From contig DATIYT010000059.1 in assembly GCA_035517495.1 (NCBI GenBank), forward strand, positions 37,813-101,812: DNA of 64,000 nt, given 5' to 3'. This stretch comes from DASZHJ01 sp035517495. Its GTDB lineage: Bacteria; Pseudomonadota; Alphaproteobacteria; ATCC43930; CGMCC-115725. The notes beneath the pieces were generated by a model, which was not told the DNA's origin, searched no databases, and was given only the letters and a program-made list of their open reading frames with translations. How positions within the stretch are numbered: position 1 is the first letter of the stretch; each line of letters begins with the position of its first letter. The translations under genes were made by a program, and so were the position numbers. Positions 17,266 through 26,123 of this stretch are shown one piece after another.

Positions 17266-18402
17266 TTAGAGACGCTCGACGATGGTGGCGATCCCCTGAC
17301 CGCCGCCGATGCATTGGGTCGCAAGCGCATAGCGCTTGCCTTCACGCTTCAATATCTGCGCCGCCTTGCCCGTGATGCGGGCCCCGGTCGCGCCCAGGGG
17401 ATGGCCGAGCGCGATCGCGCCGCCGTCGAGGTTGATCTTGGCCTCGTCGAGGCCAAGCTCGCGAATGCAGGCGATCGACTGTGAGGCAAAAGCCTCGTTG
17501 AGCTCGATCACGTCGAGGTCCTTAACTGCGATGCCAGCGCGCGCCAATGCCTTCTTCGAGGCGGCGACCGGGCCGATTCCCATGATCTCCGGCGCGCAGC
17601 CTGCCACCGCAACGGACTTGAGCCGCGCCAGCGGCTCCAGCTTGTTGCGCTTGGCATAATCCTCGGTGCACACCAGCACCGCCGAAGCGCCGTCAGTGAG
17701 GGGCGAGGAGGAGGCTGCGGTCACGCTGCCGTTGGCGTCGAAGGCCGGCGGCAGGGTCGCCAGCACTTCGGCGGTACTGTCGGCGCGGATGCAGCCATCC
17801 TGCTCGACGACGCCGTCCTTGCCCTTAATCGGCACGATCTCCTGCTTGAGCTTGCCGGCGGCTTGCGCCGCCGCAGCCTTCTTTTGGCTACGCACCGCAA
17901 AGGCATCCTGATCGCCGCGGGTCACCTGATACTTGCGCGCGACGTTCTCGGCGGTCTGGCCCATGGACATATAGGCGCCGGGAAAATCCTTGGCGAGGCC
18001 CGGGTGCGGCGACGGATTGAAGCCGGTCATGGGAACCCGGCTCATGGATTCGACGCCGGCGCAGATGAAGGCCTCGCCGGCATCGAGCTGGATCGCGCCC
18101 GCCGCCATGTGAATGCCTTGCATCGAGGAGCCGCAGAAGCGGTTCACCGTCGCGCCCGCCACCGTGATCGGCAGGCCCGCGAGCAGCACCGTGAGGCGAG
18201 CGATATTGAGCCCCTGTTCGCCCTCGGGCATGGCGCAGCCCATGAGCACGTCCTCGATGGTCGCGGGATCGATCTTGGTTCGCTCAAGGAGGCCGCGGAT
18301 CACCTGCGCCGCCATCTCGTCAGGTCTGACCTTGGCGAGCGCTCCCTTCTTGGCGAAATGAAAGGGCGAGCGGAGGTACGCAGCGATCAGGACGCTCTTC
18401 AT
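17266..18402 (-). CDS. fadA: Acetyl-CoA acyltransferase (3-ketoacyl-CoA thiolase)
   Basis: Last step of beta-oxidation: cleaves 3-ketoacyl-CoA to acetyl-CoA and a shortened acyl-CoA. The 378-residue protein has the nucleophilic Cys in VNRFCGSSMQGIHMA (about residue 88), the His in GGAIALGHPLGATGAR and the second Cys in ATQCIGGGQGIA. Its start overlaps the MerR stop by four bases (ATGA), so regulator and enzyme are translationally coupled. The length is slightly under the usual 390, but all catalytic blocks are present. Confidence 0.94.
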   Translation of the reverse strand: MKSVLIAAYLRSPFHFAKKGALAKVRPDEMAAQVIRGLLERTKIDPATIEDVLMGCAMPEGEQGLNIARLTVLLAGLPITVAGATVNRFCGSSMQGIHMAAGAIQLDAGEAFICAGVESMSRVPMTGFNPSPHPGLAKDFPGAYMSMGQTAENVARKYQVTRGDQDAFAVRSQKKAAAAQAAGKLKQEIVPIKGKDGVVEQDGCIRADSTAEVLATLPPAFDANGSVTAASSSPLTDGASAVLVCTEDYAKRNKLEPLARLKSVAVAGCAPEIMGIGPVAASKKALARAGIAVKDLDVIELNEAFASQSIACIRELGLDEAKINLDGGAIALGHPLGATGARITGKAAQILKREGKRYALATQCIGGGQGIATIVERL

Positions 18403-18863
18403 GTGGGTCTTCCTTCTTCGGTGCCAAGACGGCCCGCGCCGCCTTCGTTTTCAGATTCTCGCTTGCGGAGCATCGCGACCGCGGTCGCCTCGAGCTCTCG
18501 CAGCTCCTGCAGGGTCTGGACGATCTCCGCCTGCTGCCGCTCGAGCTCGGCGATGCGACGACGCCCTTTGGCGAGACTGACCCGGAGCTGCTCCTGATGC
18601 CCGGGATCGGCGTCGTAGAGGTCGAGCATTTCCTTGATGTCCGCGAGGCTGAAGCCCAGGCGCTTGCCGCGCAAAATCAGCACCAAGCGCGCATGGTCGC
18701 GGTGCGTATAGATGCGCTTACCGCCGAGTCGCTGCGGTGCGAGCAGCCCCTGATCTTCGTAAAAGCGGATCGCCCGGGGCGAAATCTGAAATTCCTGGGC
18801 GAGGTCGCCGATCGAATAAAGACGACGAGCGTCTGCATTGCCGCTCGGGGCGACCGCCGACAT
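18399..18863 (-). CDS. MerR family transcriptional regulator (LiuR-like)
   Basis: A 154-residue regulator. The winged helix-turn-helix runs from LYSIGDLAQEFQISPRAIRF through YEDQGLLAPQR and the wing, then a dimerising coiled coil rich in Arg, Glu and Leu (about residues 85-140). It lacks the cysteine-rich metal site of CueR or MerR. The family in proteobacterial acyl-CoA catabolism is LiuR, which fits its place as first gene of a beta-oxidation operon (inference). Two 16-bp palindromes stand in the 64-bp gap before it, suggesting autoregulation. The only plausible start, ATG 18863, overlaps a TATAAT hexamer. Confidence 0.9.
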   Translation of the reverse strand: MSAVAPSGNADARRLYSIGDLAQEFQISPRAIRFYEDQGLLAPQRLGGKRIYTHRDHARLVLILRGKRLGFSLADIKEMLDLYDADPGHQEQLRVSLAKGRRRIAELERQQAEIVQTLQELRELEATAVAMLRKRESENEGGAGRLGTEEGRPT

Positions 18864-18873
18864 TATAGTTACC

Positions 18874-18889
18874 TTTACGTTAACGTCAC
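18874..18889 (-). promoter_or_regulatory. Palindromic operator 1 for the MerR-type regulator
   Basis: TTTACGTTAACGTCAC has a perfect 10-bp palindrome at its core (ACGTTAACGT), arranged ACG-N4-CGT. It resembles the LiuR-type sites I recall from proteobacteria. It is 11 bases upstream of the regulator start codon. Confidence 0.65.
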
Positions 18890-18893
18890 CTGA

Positions 18894-18909
18894 TTGACGC
18901 GCACGTTAA
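18894..18909 (-). promoter_or_regulatory. Palindromic operator 2 for the MerR-type regulator
   Basis: TTGACGCGCACGTTAA is a second ACG-N4-CGT dyad, with outer arms TTGACG and CGTTAA differing at one pair. Its centre is 20 bases from that of operator 1, so both lie on the same face of the helix, two turns apart. Confidence 0.6.
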
Positions 18910-18927
18910 TCTACGAGGTATTAAATG

Positions 18928-20634
18928 TCAATTACCGGCGCTGGCGGTCTTTTGCGCGGCAAGCCGCGAATTCTCCTCATCCTGCAGCGCCTTCTTCGAG
19001 GGTTTGCCGATGAGCGTTTTCGGCAGGCTGCGACGGAACTCCACCAGCTTTGGCAACTCGATCGGCGACAGTTTGGGCTTGAGGAAGGCGATCAGCTCCC
19101 CTTCGGTGATGGTCTCGCCTTCGCGCGGCACCACGAAGGCCTTGACGGTCTGGCCGCGATAGGCGTCGGCAACGCCGATCACAATGGCCTCGGCCACCTT
19201 GGGGTGCTGATAGATCACCTCTTCGATGTTACGCGGATAGATCTTGTAACCGCCGGCGATGATCACGTCCTTGATACGGTCGACCAGGAACAGATAGCCG
19301 TCGGCGTCGAGATAGCCGACGTCGCCCGTGCGCAACCGTCCATCACGCAGCACGCCGGCCGTCGCCTCGGGTTGGCCCCAATAGCCCAGCATTACCTGTG
19401 GTCCGCGGACCGCGATCTCGCCGCGCTCGCCCTGCGGCAGGACGCGGGTCGGATCCTCAATAGCGAGAATTTCGATCACCGTGCCGGGAATCGGCATCCC
19501 AACCGATCCCGCCTTGTTCACGCCCTTGAGCGGATTGCAGGCTGCCACCGGCGAGCTTTCGCTGAGCCCGTATCCCTCCACCACGATGCAACCCGTCAAT
19601 GCCTCGAACTCGGCCTTGACTTCGACCGGAAGCGGCGCGCCGCCCGAGATGCAGGAGCGGATCGAGGTCAGATCGTAGCGCTTGAGGTGCGGCGCTTTGT
19701 TGATGGCATTGAACAATGTCGGCACCCCCGGAAAGGTCGTGGGTCGCCGGCGATGGATGGTCGACAGAAGCTGCTTCAACTCGAAGCGGGGCATCAGGAT
19801 GATCTCGGCACCCACCGCGAGCGCCAAGTTCATCGCCACCGTCATGGCGAAGACGTGGAAGAACGGCAGCACCGCGAGGCTGCGTTCCTGGCCCGGTTGA
19901 TAGTCGGGGAACCAGGCAATGCACTGCTGAACATTGGCCGTCAGGTTGGCGTGGCTCAGCATCGCGCCCTTGGGGACGCCGGTCGTGCCGCCGGTATATT
20001 GCAGCACGGCGATGTCTCGGATCGGGTCGACAGGATGCTCGGCGTAGGTCCCGTCATTGGCCACGAGATCCGCGAACCGGACATGGTTATCTCCCGGCAC
20101 AACCGTCGCGCTGTCGCCGCGCTTCAAGGCGCGATAAAGCACGCTCTTGGCGAAAGGCAGGATGTCCGCCATCGGACAGACGATCAGCGTCGTGAGCGGC
20201 TTCCCGTCGCGGAGCCGCTCCAGCACGTCAAAGGTAAGTTTGAGGTCGAGCGTGACGACGATGCCAAGGTCCGCGTCGGAAATGATGTGACGCAGTTCCG
20301 GCTCTGAGTACAGCGGGTTGATGTTGACGACAGTGCCGCCCGCACGCAGCACACCGAAATAGGCGATTACGTAATAGGGCGAGTTCGGCAGCATGAGGCC
20401 AACCCTCACGCCGGGCCGCACGCCGAGTGCCGCAAAACCCTGCGCCGCACGCCGAACCAAGTCTCCGACCTCGGCATAGCTGTAAATCTTGCCGAGGAAG
20501 TCGAGGCAGGGACGATCGCCAAAGCGCTCAACGCTTGCCGAGAGCAGGCTCGACACCGGGCGCACAGCAATCTCGGCGCCCCAATCGACGCCGCTAGGAT
20601 ATGCCTTGAGCCAGGGCCGCGCGGGCTCTTCCAT
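18928..20634 (-). CDS. fadD: Long-chain fatty-acid--CoA ligase
   Basis: Activates fatty acids to acyl-CoA with ATP. The 568-residue product has the adenylate-forming P-loop QYTGGTTGVPKGAMLSHANL, the A5 motif GYGLSESSPVA, then LRTGDVGYLDADGYLFLVDR and the catalytic-Lys region LPKTLIGKPSKKAL at the C-terminus. It starts MEEPARPWLKAYPSG as in proteobacterial FadD. It is the second gene of the lipid cluster, 76 bases after fadL and 64 bases before the regulator, so it may read through or have separate control. Confidence 0.94.
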   Translation of the reverse strand: MEEPARPWLKAYPSGVDWGAEIAVRPVSSLLSASVERFGDRPCLDFLGKIYSYAEVGDLVRRAAQGFAALGVRPGVRVGLMLPNSPYYVIAYFGVLRAGGTVVNINPLYSEPELRHIISDADLGIVVTLDLKLTFDVLERLRDGKPLTTLIVCPMADILPFAKSVLYRALKRGDSATVVPGDNHVRFADLVANDGTYAEHPVDPIRDIAVLQYTGGTTGVPKGAMLSHANLTANVQQCIAWFPDYQPGQERSLAVLPFFHVFAMTVAMNLALAVGAEIILMPRFELKQLLSTIHRRRPTTFPGVPTLFNAINKAPHLKRYDLTSIRSCISGGAPLPVEVKAEFEALTGCIVVEGYGLSESSPVAACNPLKGVNKAGSVGMPIPGTVIEILAIEDPTRVLPQGERGEIAVRGPQVMLGYWGQPEATAGVLRDGRLRTGDVGYLDADGYLFLVDRIKDVIIAGGYKIYPRNIEEVIYQHPKVAEAIVIGVADAYRGQTVKAFVVPREGETITEGELIAFLKPKLSPIELPKLVEFRRSLPKTLIGKPSKKALQDEENSRLAAQKTASAGN

Positions 20635-20710
20635 GCTTTTATCTTGCCACTTCCGCAGCCGAGCCGTTCAGATTTCCTTCCCCCACCGCGCGACCGGGCA
20701 AGGGCCCCGC

Positions 20711-22111
20711 TCAGAAGCGCAAGCGCGCCGCCAACGAAATCAGGTCGATATGATCCGAATAGCTGCCGGAGATGATGTCGGTGCCACCCCCCGGCGTCAC
20801 CGGGAGGATGACGCTGTTGACGCTGCTGTTGAGGCTGGCATCGGGCATGAAGATGTGCGCATAGGCAGCGTCGATAGAGAGTGAATCAGTGACTTTGTAG
20901 CTGACACCGGCCGCGAGCCAGTAGCGGTCGCTGTCCGGCAGACGCACGGTAATCTCGGTGGGCCGAACAGGCGTTTGGTCGAAGGCGACGCCGGCGCGCA
21001 CCGTCCAGCGGTCATCCAGTGCATAGGAGCTGCCGAGCGCGGCAAAGATCGTATTGCGGAAATTTTCCGGCGTCACCGAGAGTGGCGCGCCGGCCGCCAG
21101 GCCGCTGGTTCGAACGATACCCAGGGTCTGGAACGAGCTCCATCCCGTCCACTGCAGGTCAGCCATAAGGGTCAACTGATCCGTGATCTTCTGCGTCAAG
21201 CTGAAATCGACATTGGCCGGCGTCGCTATCGACGCCTGCACCGCCGAGTTGGAGAGCGCTACCGCCAACAGCGGGCTCGCCATCGAAAGAACGGGCGATA
21301 CGCTCGAGAAATTGGCGTCGCCGCTCAGCGTGTGATGCACCTCCGAGCGAAAGCTCACGCCGAAGCTGGTGCCCGGCATCGGATCCAACAGGACGCCGCC
21401 GTTGAATCCGACGCCCCAATTATGCGCGTCGATACGCACGAAGGCATCGCAATTGGGGTTGCTGCAGGCGCCGGGTATCGTCTGGAGGCCGCCCGGCGGA
21501 AAGCCGGCAAGCGAATTCTGGTTGATGGCGTTGGTGAAAGTCGCGTCGAAGTACTGGGCGGAAACGCCGCCTCCCACCGACAGCCAATCGTTCACCCGAT
21601 AGGCGATATTCGGATTGACGTCGACGCTGTCGACCGAGGAGGTTATGCCGAAGTAGCGGCCGACCCAGGTGTTGGAGTACTCCGTCCTCAGCCCGAATGG
21701 CGCGGTGACGGCAAGGCCGAGCTTGAGATCGGGGTTAAGGCTGTAGAGGCCATAAGCCGCCGGCACGACGGCCGTCTCGCTTGCATTGATCGAGCCTGAT
21801 CCGGAGATCGGGAAGCTCAGTGGCCCGCAAAGACCGCAGCCGCTCGAGCTGGCGCTGCCGCTGAATTGCGACGAGGGTATGATGACGCTCACATCCGTTT
21901 CGACCTGGATACCGTCCAGATGCGTCATGCCGGCGGGGTTGCTGAAAATGGTCGCCGGCGTCGCTGCCGAGGAACCACTGCCCGCAAAGGCCGTGCCAAG
22001 GCCGACAGCGCTGTCCTCGCGAATGGCGAAGCCCGAGGCTTGGGCCTGTTGAGAGACGAACAGTGCCAGCCCGGTTGCAACCAAGGCCGCAACAGCCCGA
22101 ATGCACGTCAT
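20711..22111 (-). CDS. fadL: FadL-family outer-membrane fatty-acid transporter
   Basis: A 466-residue beta-barrel for long-chain hydrophobic substrates. A signal peptide (cut after QQAQA) is followed by SGFAIREDSAVGLGTAFAGS and TIFSNPAGMTHL. The latter is the conserved N-terminal plug, including the NPAGM motif diagnostic of FadL/TodX. The barrel strands alternate throughout, and the last residue is Phe (AARLRF), as outer-membrane proteins require. Two Cys residues in the first extracellular loop (GCGLC) are unusual. It heads the lipid-use cluster. Confidence 0.93.
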   Translation of the reverse strand: MTCIRAVAALVATGLALFVSQQAQASGFAIREDSAVGLGTAFAGSGSSAATPATIFSNPAGMTHLDGIQVETDVSVIIPSSQFSGSASSSGCGLCGPLSFPISGSGSINASETAVVPAAYGLYSLNPDLKLGLAVTAPFGLRTEYSNTWVGRYFGITSSVDSVDVNPNIAYRVNDWLSVGGGVSAQYFDATFTNAINQNSLAGFPPGGLQTIPGACSNPNCDAFVRIDAHNWGVGFNGGVLLDPMPGTSFGVSFRSEVHHTLSGDANFSSVSPVLSMASPLLAVALSNSAVQASIATPANVDFSLTQKITDQLTLMADLQWTGWSSFQTLGIVRTSGLAAGAPLSVTPENFRNTIFAALGSSYALDDRWTVRAGVAFDQTPVRPTEITVRLPDSDRYWLAAGVSYKVTDSLSIDAAYAHIFMPDASLNSSVNSVILPVTPGGGTDIISGSYSDHIDLISLAARLRF

Positions 22112-22242
22112 CTAGTTCCCCCTCCGGTTCGCCAACTTACTCGTAGACCGGCCGCCCCCGTTTTTTCGTTGAGTTCATATTTACCATAGAAGCGACATAA
22201 GATGGTTAAGCATTCCTTACCATCGCCCGCCTTTGGTCGCGT

Positions 22243-23085
22243 TCAGTGCGCGAGCACCACGGGCAAGGTTGCCTCCATGATGATGTGCCGAGTCGCACCG
22301 CCGAAGATGAGCTGGCGGAGCCGGCTCTGGGTGTAGGCACCCTTGATCAGGAGATCGGCGCCAAAAACTTGCGCCTCCTCGAGAAAAGCCTGACCCGTCG
22401 TCCGCCCGCGCAACTGCACGTGGCGGGCGCTCACCTGGATGCCATGCAGCGCCAGGCTGCGCGACAACTCCTCGCCGGTGGGACCCGGCGTCATGCCGCC
22501 CTCGACGCTCACCACCTCGACCTGACGCGCGCGCTGCAGGAACGGCATCGAATGGGCGATGGTGAGCGCGGTCTCGGTGCTTCCGTTCCAGGCGACGGAG
22601 ACGCGCTCGCCCATTTTGGCGGGTGCCTGGGGCGGTGCCATCAGCACTGGACGGCCGCTTTCGAACAGCGCGTCCTCAAGAGTGGCTTCCGCGAGCGACG
22701 CCAGCTTCGCAGGCCGCTCCACCACGATCAGGTCGAAAATCCGACCGAGGCTCCCGACCACAGCGTTCTGGCGCCCCGCTTCCTCGCGCCATTCGGCGCT
22801 AAGCTGGCCCGGCCCCGCCGGGCCCACGGGTATCCCATGCTCGCGCATGAAGGCCGAGAACAGCGCGCGCGCCGACTCGCGCCGCTCATGCCCCTCGCGC
22901 TCAAGCGTGCGATCGACCTCGGACGAGATCGAGAAGCCCATCTCGCCGCCGAACACCACCGCGTATTCGGTCGTGAGCGTGTTGAGTCCGACCATCCGGG
23001 AACCGAATGCCTTGGCAACCAGCGTCGCCGTTTCCAGCAAAGGCCGCGCGGTTCCGTCTCCCACCACCGCCAGGATCGATTTCAT
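22243..23085 (-). CDS. Universal stress protein family
   Basis: A 280-residue protein with the tandem-Usp layout. The N-terminal half starts MKSILAVVGDGTARPLLETA. The C-terminal half ends in LLIKGAYTQSRLRQLIFGG followed by ATRHII, the typical Usp nucleotide-site block, and LPVVLAH. Role in stress survival is inferred from the family. It stands alone, upstream of the fadL cluster on the same strand, with a near-palindrome (GATGGTTAAG/CCTTACCATC, 22,202-22,226) after its stop. Confidence 0.9.
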   Translation of the reverse strand: MKSILAVVGDGTARPLLETATLVAKAFGSRMVGLNTLTTEYAVVFGGEMGFSISSEVDRTLEREGHERRESARALFSAFMREHGIPVGPAGPGQLSAEWREEAGRQNAVVGSLGRIFDLIVVERPAKLASLAEATLEDALFESGRPVLMAPPQAPAKMGERVSVAWNGSTETALTIAHSMPFLQRARQVEVVSVEGGMTPGPTGEELSRSLALHGIQVSARHVQLRGRTTGQAFLEEAQVFGADLLIKGAYTQSRLRQLIFGGATRHIIMEATLPVVLAH

Positions 23086-23265
23086 GTGTCGCTCCTTGCG
23101 TGAAAGCCCCTGATTTTTCCGGGATTATAATCCGCAATTTGAATTCTCCCAAGCAAGACCGCAATCGGTGAAGGCGGATTGACACCGCGCTTGCCCGCCC
23201 TGTTAGCTCTAGGCTCATGGGAGGACGGCCCCTCGTGGCGCCGTCGGAACAACGAGGGCGATGCC

Positions 23266-24978
23266 ATGGCGGATGCGATTGGGCTCGCAAGGGGCCTTAC
23301 CAACTACGGCGACCGCGATTTCGCGCTCTACCTGCGTCGATCCTTCGCGCGCTCCATGGGCTATTCGCTGGCGCTTCTGGATAAGCCGGTGATCGGCATC
23401 GCCAACACCCACAGCGGCTTTAACAATTGCCATCGCCTGGTGCCGGAGCTGGTAGAGGCGGTGAAGCGCGGCGTGCTGGCGGCAGGCGCGCTGCCGCTCG
23501 AATTCCCGACCATCTCGCTGGGCGAGGTTTTTCTCAATCCCACCAGCCTCATGTTCCGGAACCTGATGGCGATCGACACCGAAGAGATGATCCGCGCCCA
23601 ACCCATGGATGCGGTGGTGCTGGTGGGTGGTTGCGACAAGACCGTGCCGGCGCAGCTCATGGGTGCCGCGTCCACCGACGTGCCGGCGATCCAGCTCGTG
23701 ACCGGGCCGATGATGACCAGCCGGTTCAAGGGCGAACGACTGGGTGCCTGCACCGATTGCCGCCGCTTCTGGGCACGCTATCGCGCGGGCGAGCTTAGCA
23801 CCGCGGAAATTCAGGAGGTGGAGGGCGGCCTTGCAACCACCGCCGGGACATGCGCGGTCATGGGGACCGCCAGCACCATGGCATCGATCGCCGAAGCGCT
23901 CGGCATGATATTGCCGGGAACCGCCGCGATCCCGGCGGTGCATGCGGACCGGCTCCGCGCCGCCGAGGCGACCGGCGCCGCCGCCGTCATGCTCGCGAAG
24001 AGCCGTCTCTTGCCGCGGCAGATCATCACCGAGAAGTCGGTCGAGAATGCGCTCCGCGTGCTGCTGGCGATCGGCGGCTCCACCAACGCCGTGCTGCATT
24101 TGACGGCGATCGCCGGCCGGGTCGGCGTCGATCTCTCGCTTCGCCGGCTCAATGAACTCAGCGATACGACACCGGTGATCGTCGACCTGAAGCCGACGGG
24201 ACCGCACTATATGGAAGACCTGTTCGCGGCCGGCGGCATCGGCGCGGTCTTGCGCGAGCTTCGCCCGCTGCTGCACCTCGATTGCCGCACCGTCACCGGC
24301 GAGACCTTGAGCGAGCGGCTCGCCGCCGATCCGAGCCCCTATGTCGATCGCGGTGTTGTCAGGCCGCTCGGCGAGCCACTGTTGCCCGTGGGAGGGCTCG
24401 TGGCCTTGTTCGGTTCGCTCGCCCCGCAGGGTGCGATCCTGAAGCGCGCCGCTGCCGATCCCAAGCTGTTCGAGCGCGAAGGCCGCGCCGTGGTATTCAC
24501 GTCGTTGGACGATCTCGCGAGCCGGATCGACAATCCCGACCTCGACGTCGCGCCCGAGGACTTCCTGGTGCTGCAGAATGCAGGTCCGCTCAGCGAGTCG
24601 GCGATGCCCGAGGCGGGTTATCTGCCGATTCCGGGCAAGCTCGCTCGCCGCGGCGTCAAGGACATGGTGCGGATTTCCGATGCACGCATGAGCGGCACCG
24701 CCTATGGCACGGTGGTTCTGCACGTGGCCCCGGATGCCGCGAGCGGCGGCCCCCTCGCCAAGGTCAGGAACGGCGACCGCATCCGCCTGAGCGTGGCCGA
24801 GCGACGGATCGAGCTGATGGTGGACCCGGGGGAGCTGGCGCATCGCCCGGCGCCGATCTCGGCGCGTCCAGGCCGTGGTTACCGCCGCCTCTATCACGAC
24901 GAAATCCTGCAAGCCGATCACGGCTGCGACTTCGATTTCCTGCGCCGCAACCCGCTCCGAACCGGAGCCACGCGATGA
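23266..24978 (+). CDS. IlvD/EDD-type Fe-S dehydratase (sugar-acid dehydratase-like)
   Basis: A 570-residue Fe-S dehydratase of the dihydroxy-acid/pentonate dehydratase family. Cluster ligands are visible at NTHSGFNNCH, GGCDKTVPAQL and TTAGTCAVMGTAST. IGGSTNAVLHLTAIAGRVG and the C-terminal DARMSGTAYGTVVLHVAPDA are also typical. Sequence style is closer to L-arabonate/D-xylonate dehydratases than to valine-pathway IlvD (impression only). Start ATG 23266 has GAGGG upstream; the frame extends 29 codons further without support. The stop overlaps the next gene, an ABC binding protein, so it belongs to a catabolic transport operon. Confidence 0.9.
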   Translation: MADAIGLARGLTNYGDRDFALYLRRSFARSMGYSLALLDKPVIGIANTHSGFNNCHRLVPELVEAVKRGVLAAGALPLEFPTISLGEVFLNPTSLMFRNLMAIDTEEMIRAQPMDAVVLVGGCDKTVPAQLMGAASTDVPAIQLVTGPMMTSRFKGERLGACTDCRRFWARYRAGELSTAEIQEVEGGLATTAGTCAVMGTASTMASIAEALGMILPGTAAIPAVHADRLRAAEATGAAAVMLAKSRLLPRQIITEKSVENALRVLLAIGGSTNAVLHLTAIAGRVGVDLSLRRLNELSDTTPVIVDLKPTGPHYMEDLFAAGGIGAVLRELRPLLHLDCRTVTGETLSERLAADPSPYVDRGVVRPLGEPLLPVGGLVALFGSLAPQGAILKRAAADPKLFEREGRAVVFTSLDDLASRIDNPDLDVAPEDFLVLQNAGPLSESAMPEAGYLPIPGKLARRGVKDMVRISDARMSGTAYGTVVLHVAPDAASGGPLAKVRNGDRIRLSVAERRIELMVDPGELAHRPAPISARPGRGYRRLYHDEILQADHGCDFDFLRRNPLRTGATR

Positions 24979-26096
24979 GGACTCGCGTGAGCCTTTTGCT
25001 GGCGCTTTTATGCTTCGTCGCACCGCGGTTTACTGCCGCGCAGGACGTGCGCATTCCAGTGCTGGTGCCGCTGACCGGCTTCCTTGCGCTCGAGGGCACC
25101 AGCCAGAAGAACGGCGCCGTGCTCGCCCTCGAGCATCCGCCCGAAGGTGTGACGCCTCATTGGGAGGTCGAAGACACCCAGACCGCACCCGAGCTTGCCG
25201 TCAATGCGCTCGAGAAGGCGCTGGAGCAGCCGGCGGTCGCGGTGGTTGCTTCGATGCTGGGCTCGCAAATCCTGGCGATGCTGCCGGTGGGCGCCGAGCA
25301 CAAGGTCCCGCTCATCACCATCTCGGGGACGGCGCAGGTGACCGAGCAAGGCAACGCCTATGTCTTCCGCTTCTTCCCGAGCGATGCCGTGGTCAAGGTG
25401 GCGCAGGCGCGCTACGTGGTGGAGGAGCTTAAGAAAAAGCGGCCGGCGATCATCTATCAAACCACCGTCTACGGACAAGGCGGCCGCACGGTGCTCGACG
25501 CCGTCTTCAAGAAATTGAACGTGGTACCCGTGTTCGAGGAAGGTGTCGACATCACGGTGAACGACATGCTCCCGGTTCTGACGCGAGCGCTCGCGGCCCA
25601 ACCAGACGTGCTGGTGCTACAGCTGCACGCGTCTTCGACCGCGCTCCTCATCCGCCAGGCCGCCGGCATGGACCCGCATCTTCCGATCGTCGCGGGTTCG
25701 GCGATCCATCAGCCCTCGACCGCGGCATTGCTTGAGCCCGAGGAGTTGGACGGCGTTTGCGCCGAAAGCGCCTCCTCGCCGATCTCGGGAGGAAGCCCGG
25801 AGGTCGATAAGTTCGTGGCCGACTACCGCGCCGAGTTCAACACCGAGCCCGACGCCTATGCGCTCGCGCAATATGACGGTACCGAGATGGTGCTGAACGC
25901 CGTCAAAGCCGGTGCCACCGCGGCCGAGGCGGTGCGCGATGCGCTCGCCGCGCAAAAGTACCAAGGCCTCGCCATGACCTATTATTCCGATGGCCACGGC
26001 AACATGGCGCACTCCGCGATCATCCTCTGCTACGACGGCAAGACCCGCGTTCCCAAAGTCGTCCAGCGCTACGACAATATCGATCCGCAGATGTAG
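24975..26096 (+). CDS. Branched-chain amino-acid type ABC substrate-binding protein
   Basis: A 373-residue periplasmic binding protein of the LivJ/LivK type. A signal peptide (MRTRVSLLLALLCFVAPRFT) is followed by VRIPVLVPLTGFLALEG, and the fold continues with LAVNALEKALEQPAVAVVAS. Its ATG overlaps the dehydratase stop as ATGA. LivJ-type proteins also bind urea, amides, aromatic acids and sugar acids. The linkage to a dehydratase suggests a hydroxy or polyhydroxy acid rather than leucine (inference). Confidence 0.9.
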   Translation: MRTRVSLLLALLCFVAPRFTAAQDVRIPVLVPLTGFLALEGTSQKNGAVLALEHPPEGVTPHWEVEDTQTAPELAVNALEKALEQPAVAVVASMLGSQILAMLPVGAEHKVPLITISGTAQVTEQGNAYVFRFFPSDAVVKVAQARYVVEELKKKRPAIIYQTTVYGQGGRTVLDAVFKKLNVVPVFEEGVDITVNDMLPVLTRALAAQPDVLVLQLHASSTALLIRQAAGMDPHLPIVAGSAIHQPSTAALLEPEELDGVCAESASSPISGGSPEVDKFVADYRAEFNTEPDAYALAQYDGTEMVLNAVKAGATAAEAVRDALAAQKYQGLAMTYYSDGHGNMAHSAIILCYDGKTRVPKVVQRYDNIDPQM

Positions 26097-26123
26097 GCGG
26101 GATGGCGCGGGCGCGCCCACAGC

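Noticed and set aside
13516..17375. Long plus-strand frames opposite the acyl-CoA dehydrogenase and bifunctional enzyme genes
   Set aside because: No recognisable protein and no ribosome sites. The opposite strand encodes complete enzymes throughout.
22202..22226. GATGGTTAAG/CCTTACCATC dyad as terminator of the universal stress protein gene
   Set aside because: The stem is imperfect, AT-rich and lacks a following U run. It may equally be an operator of fadL, so no feature was called.
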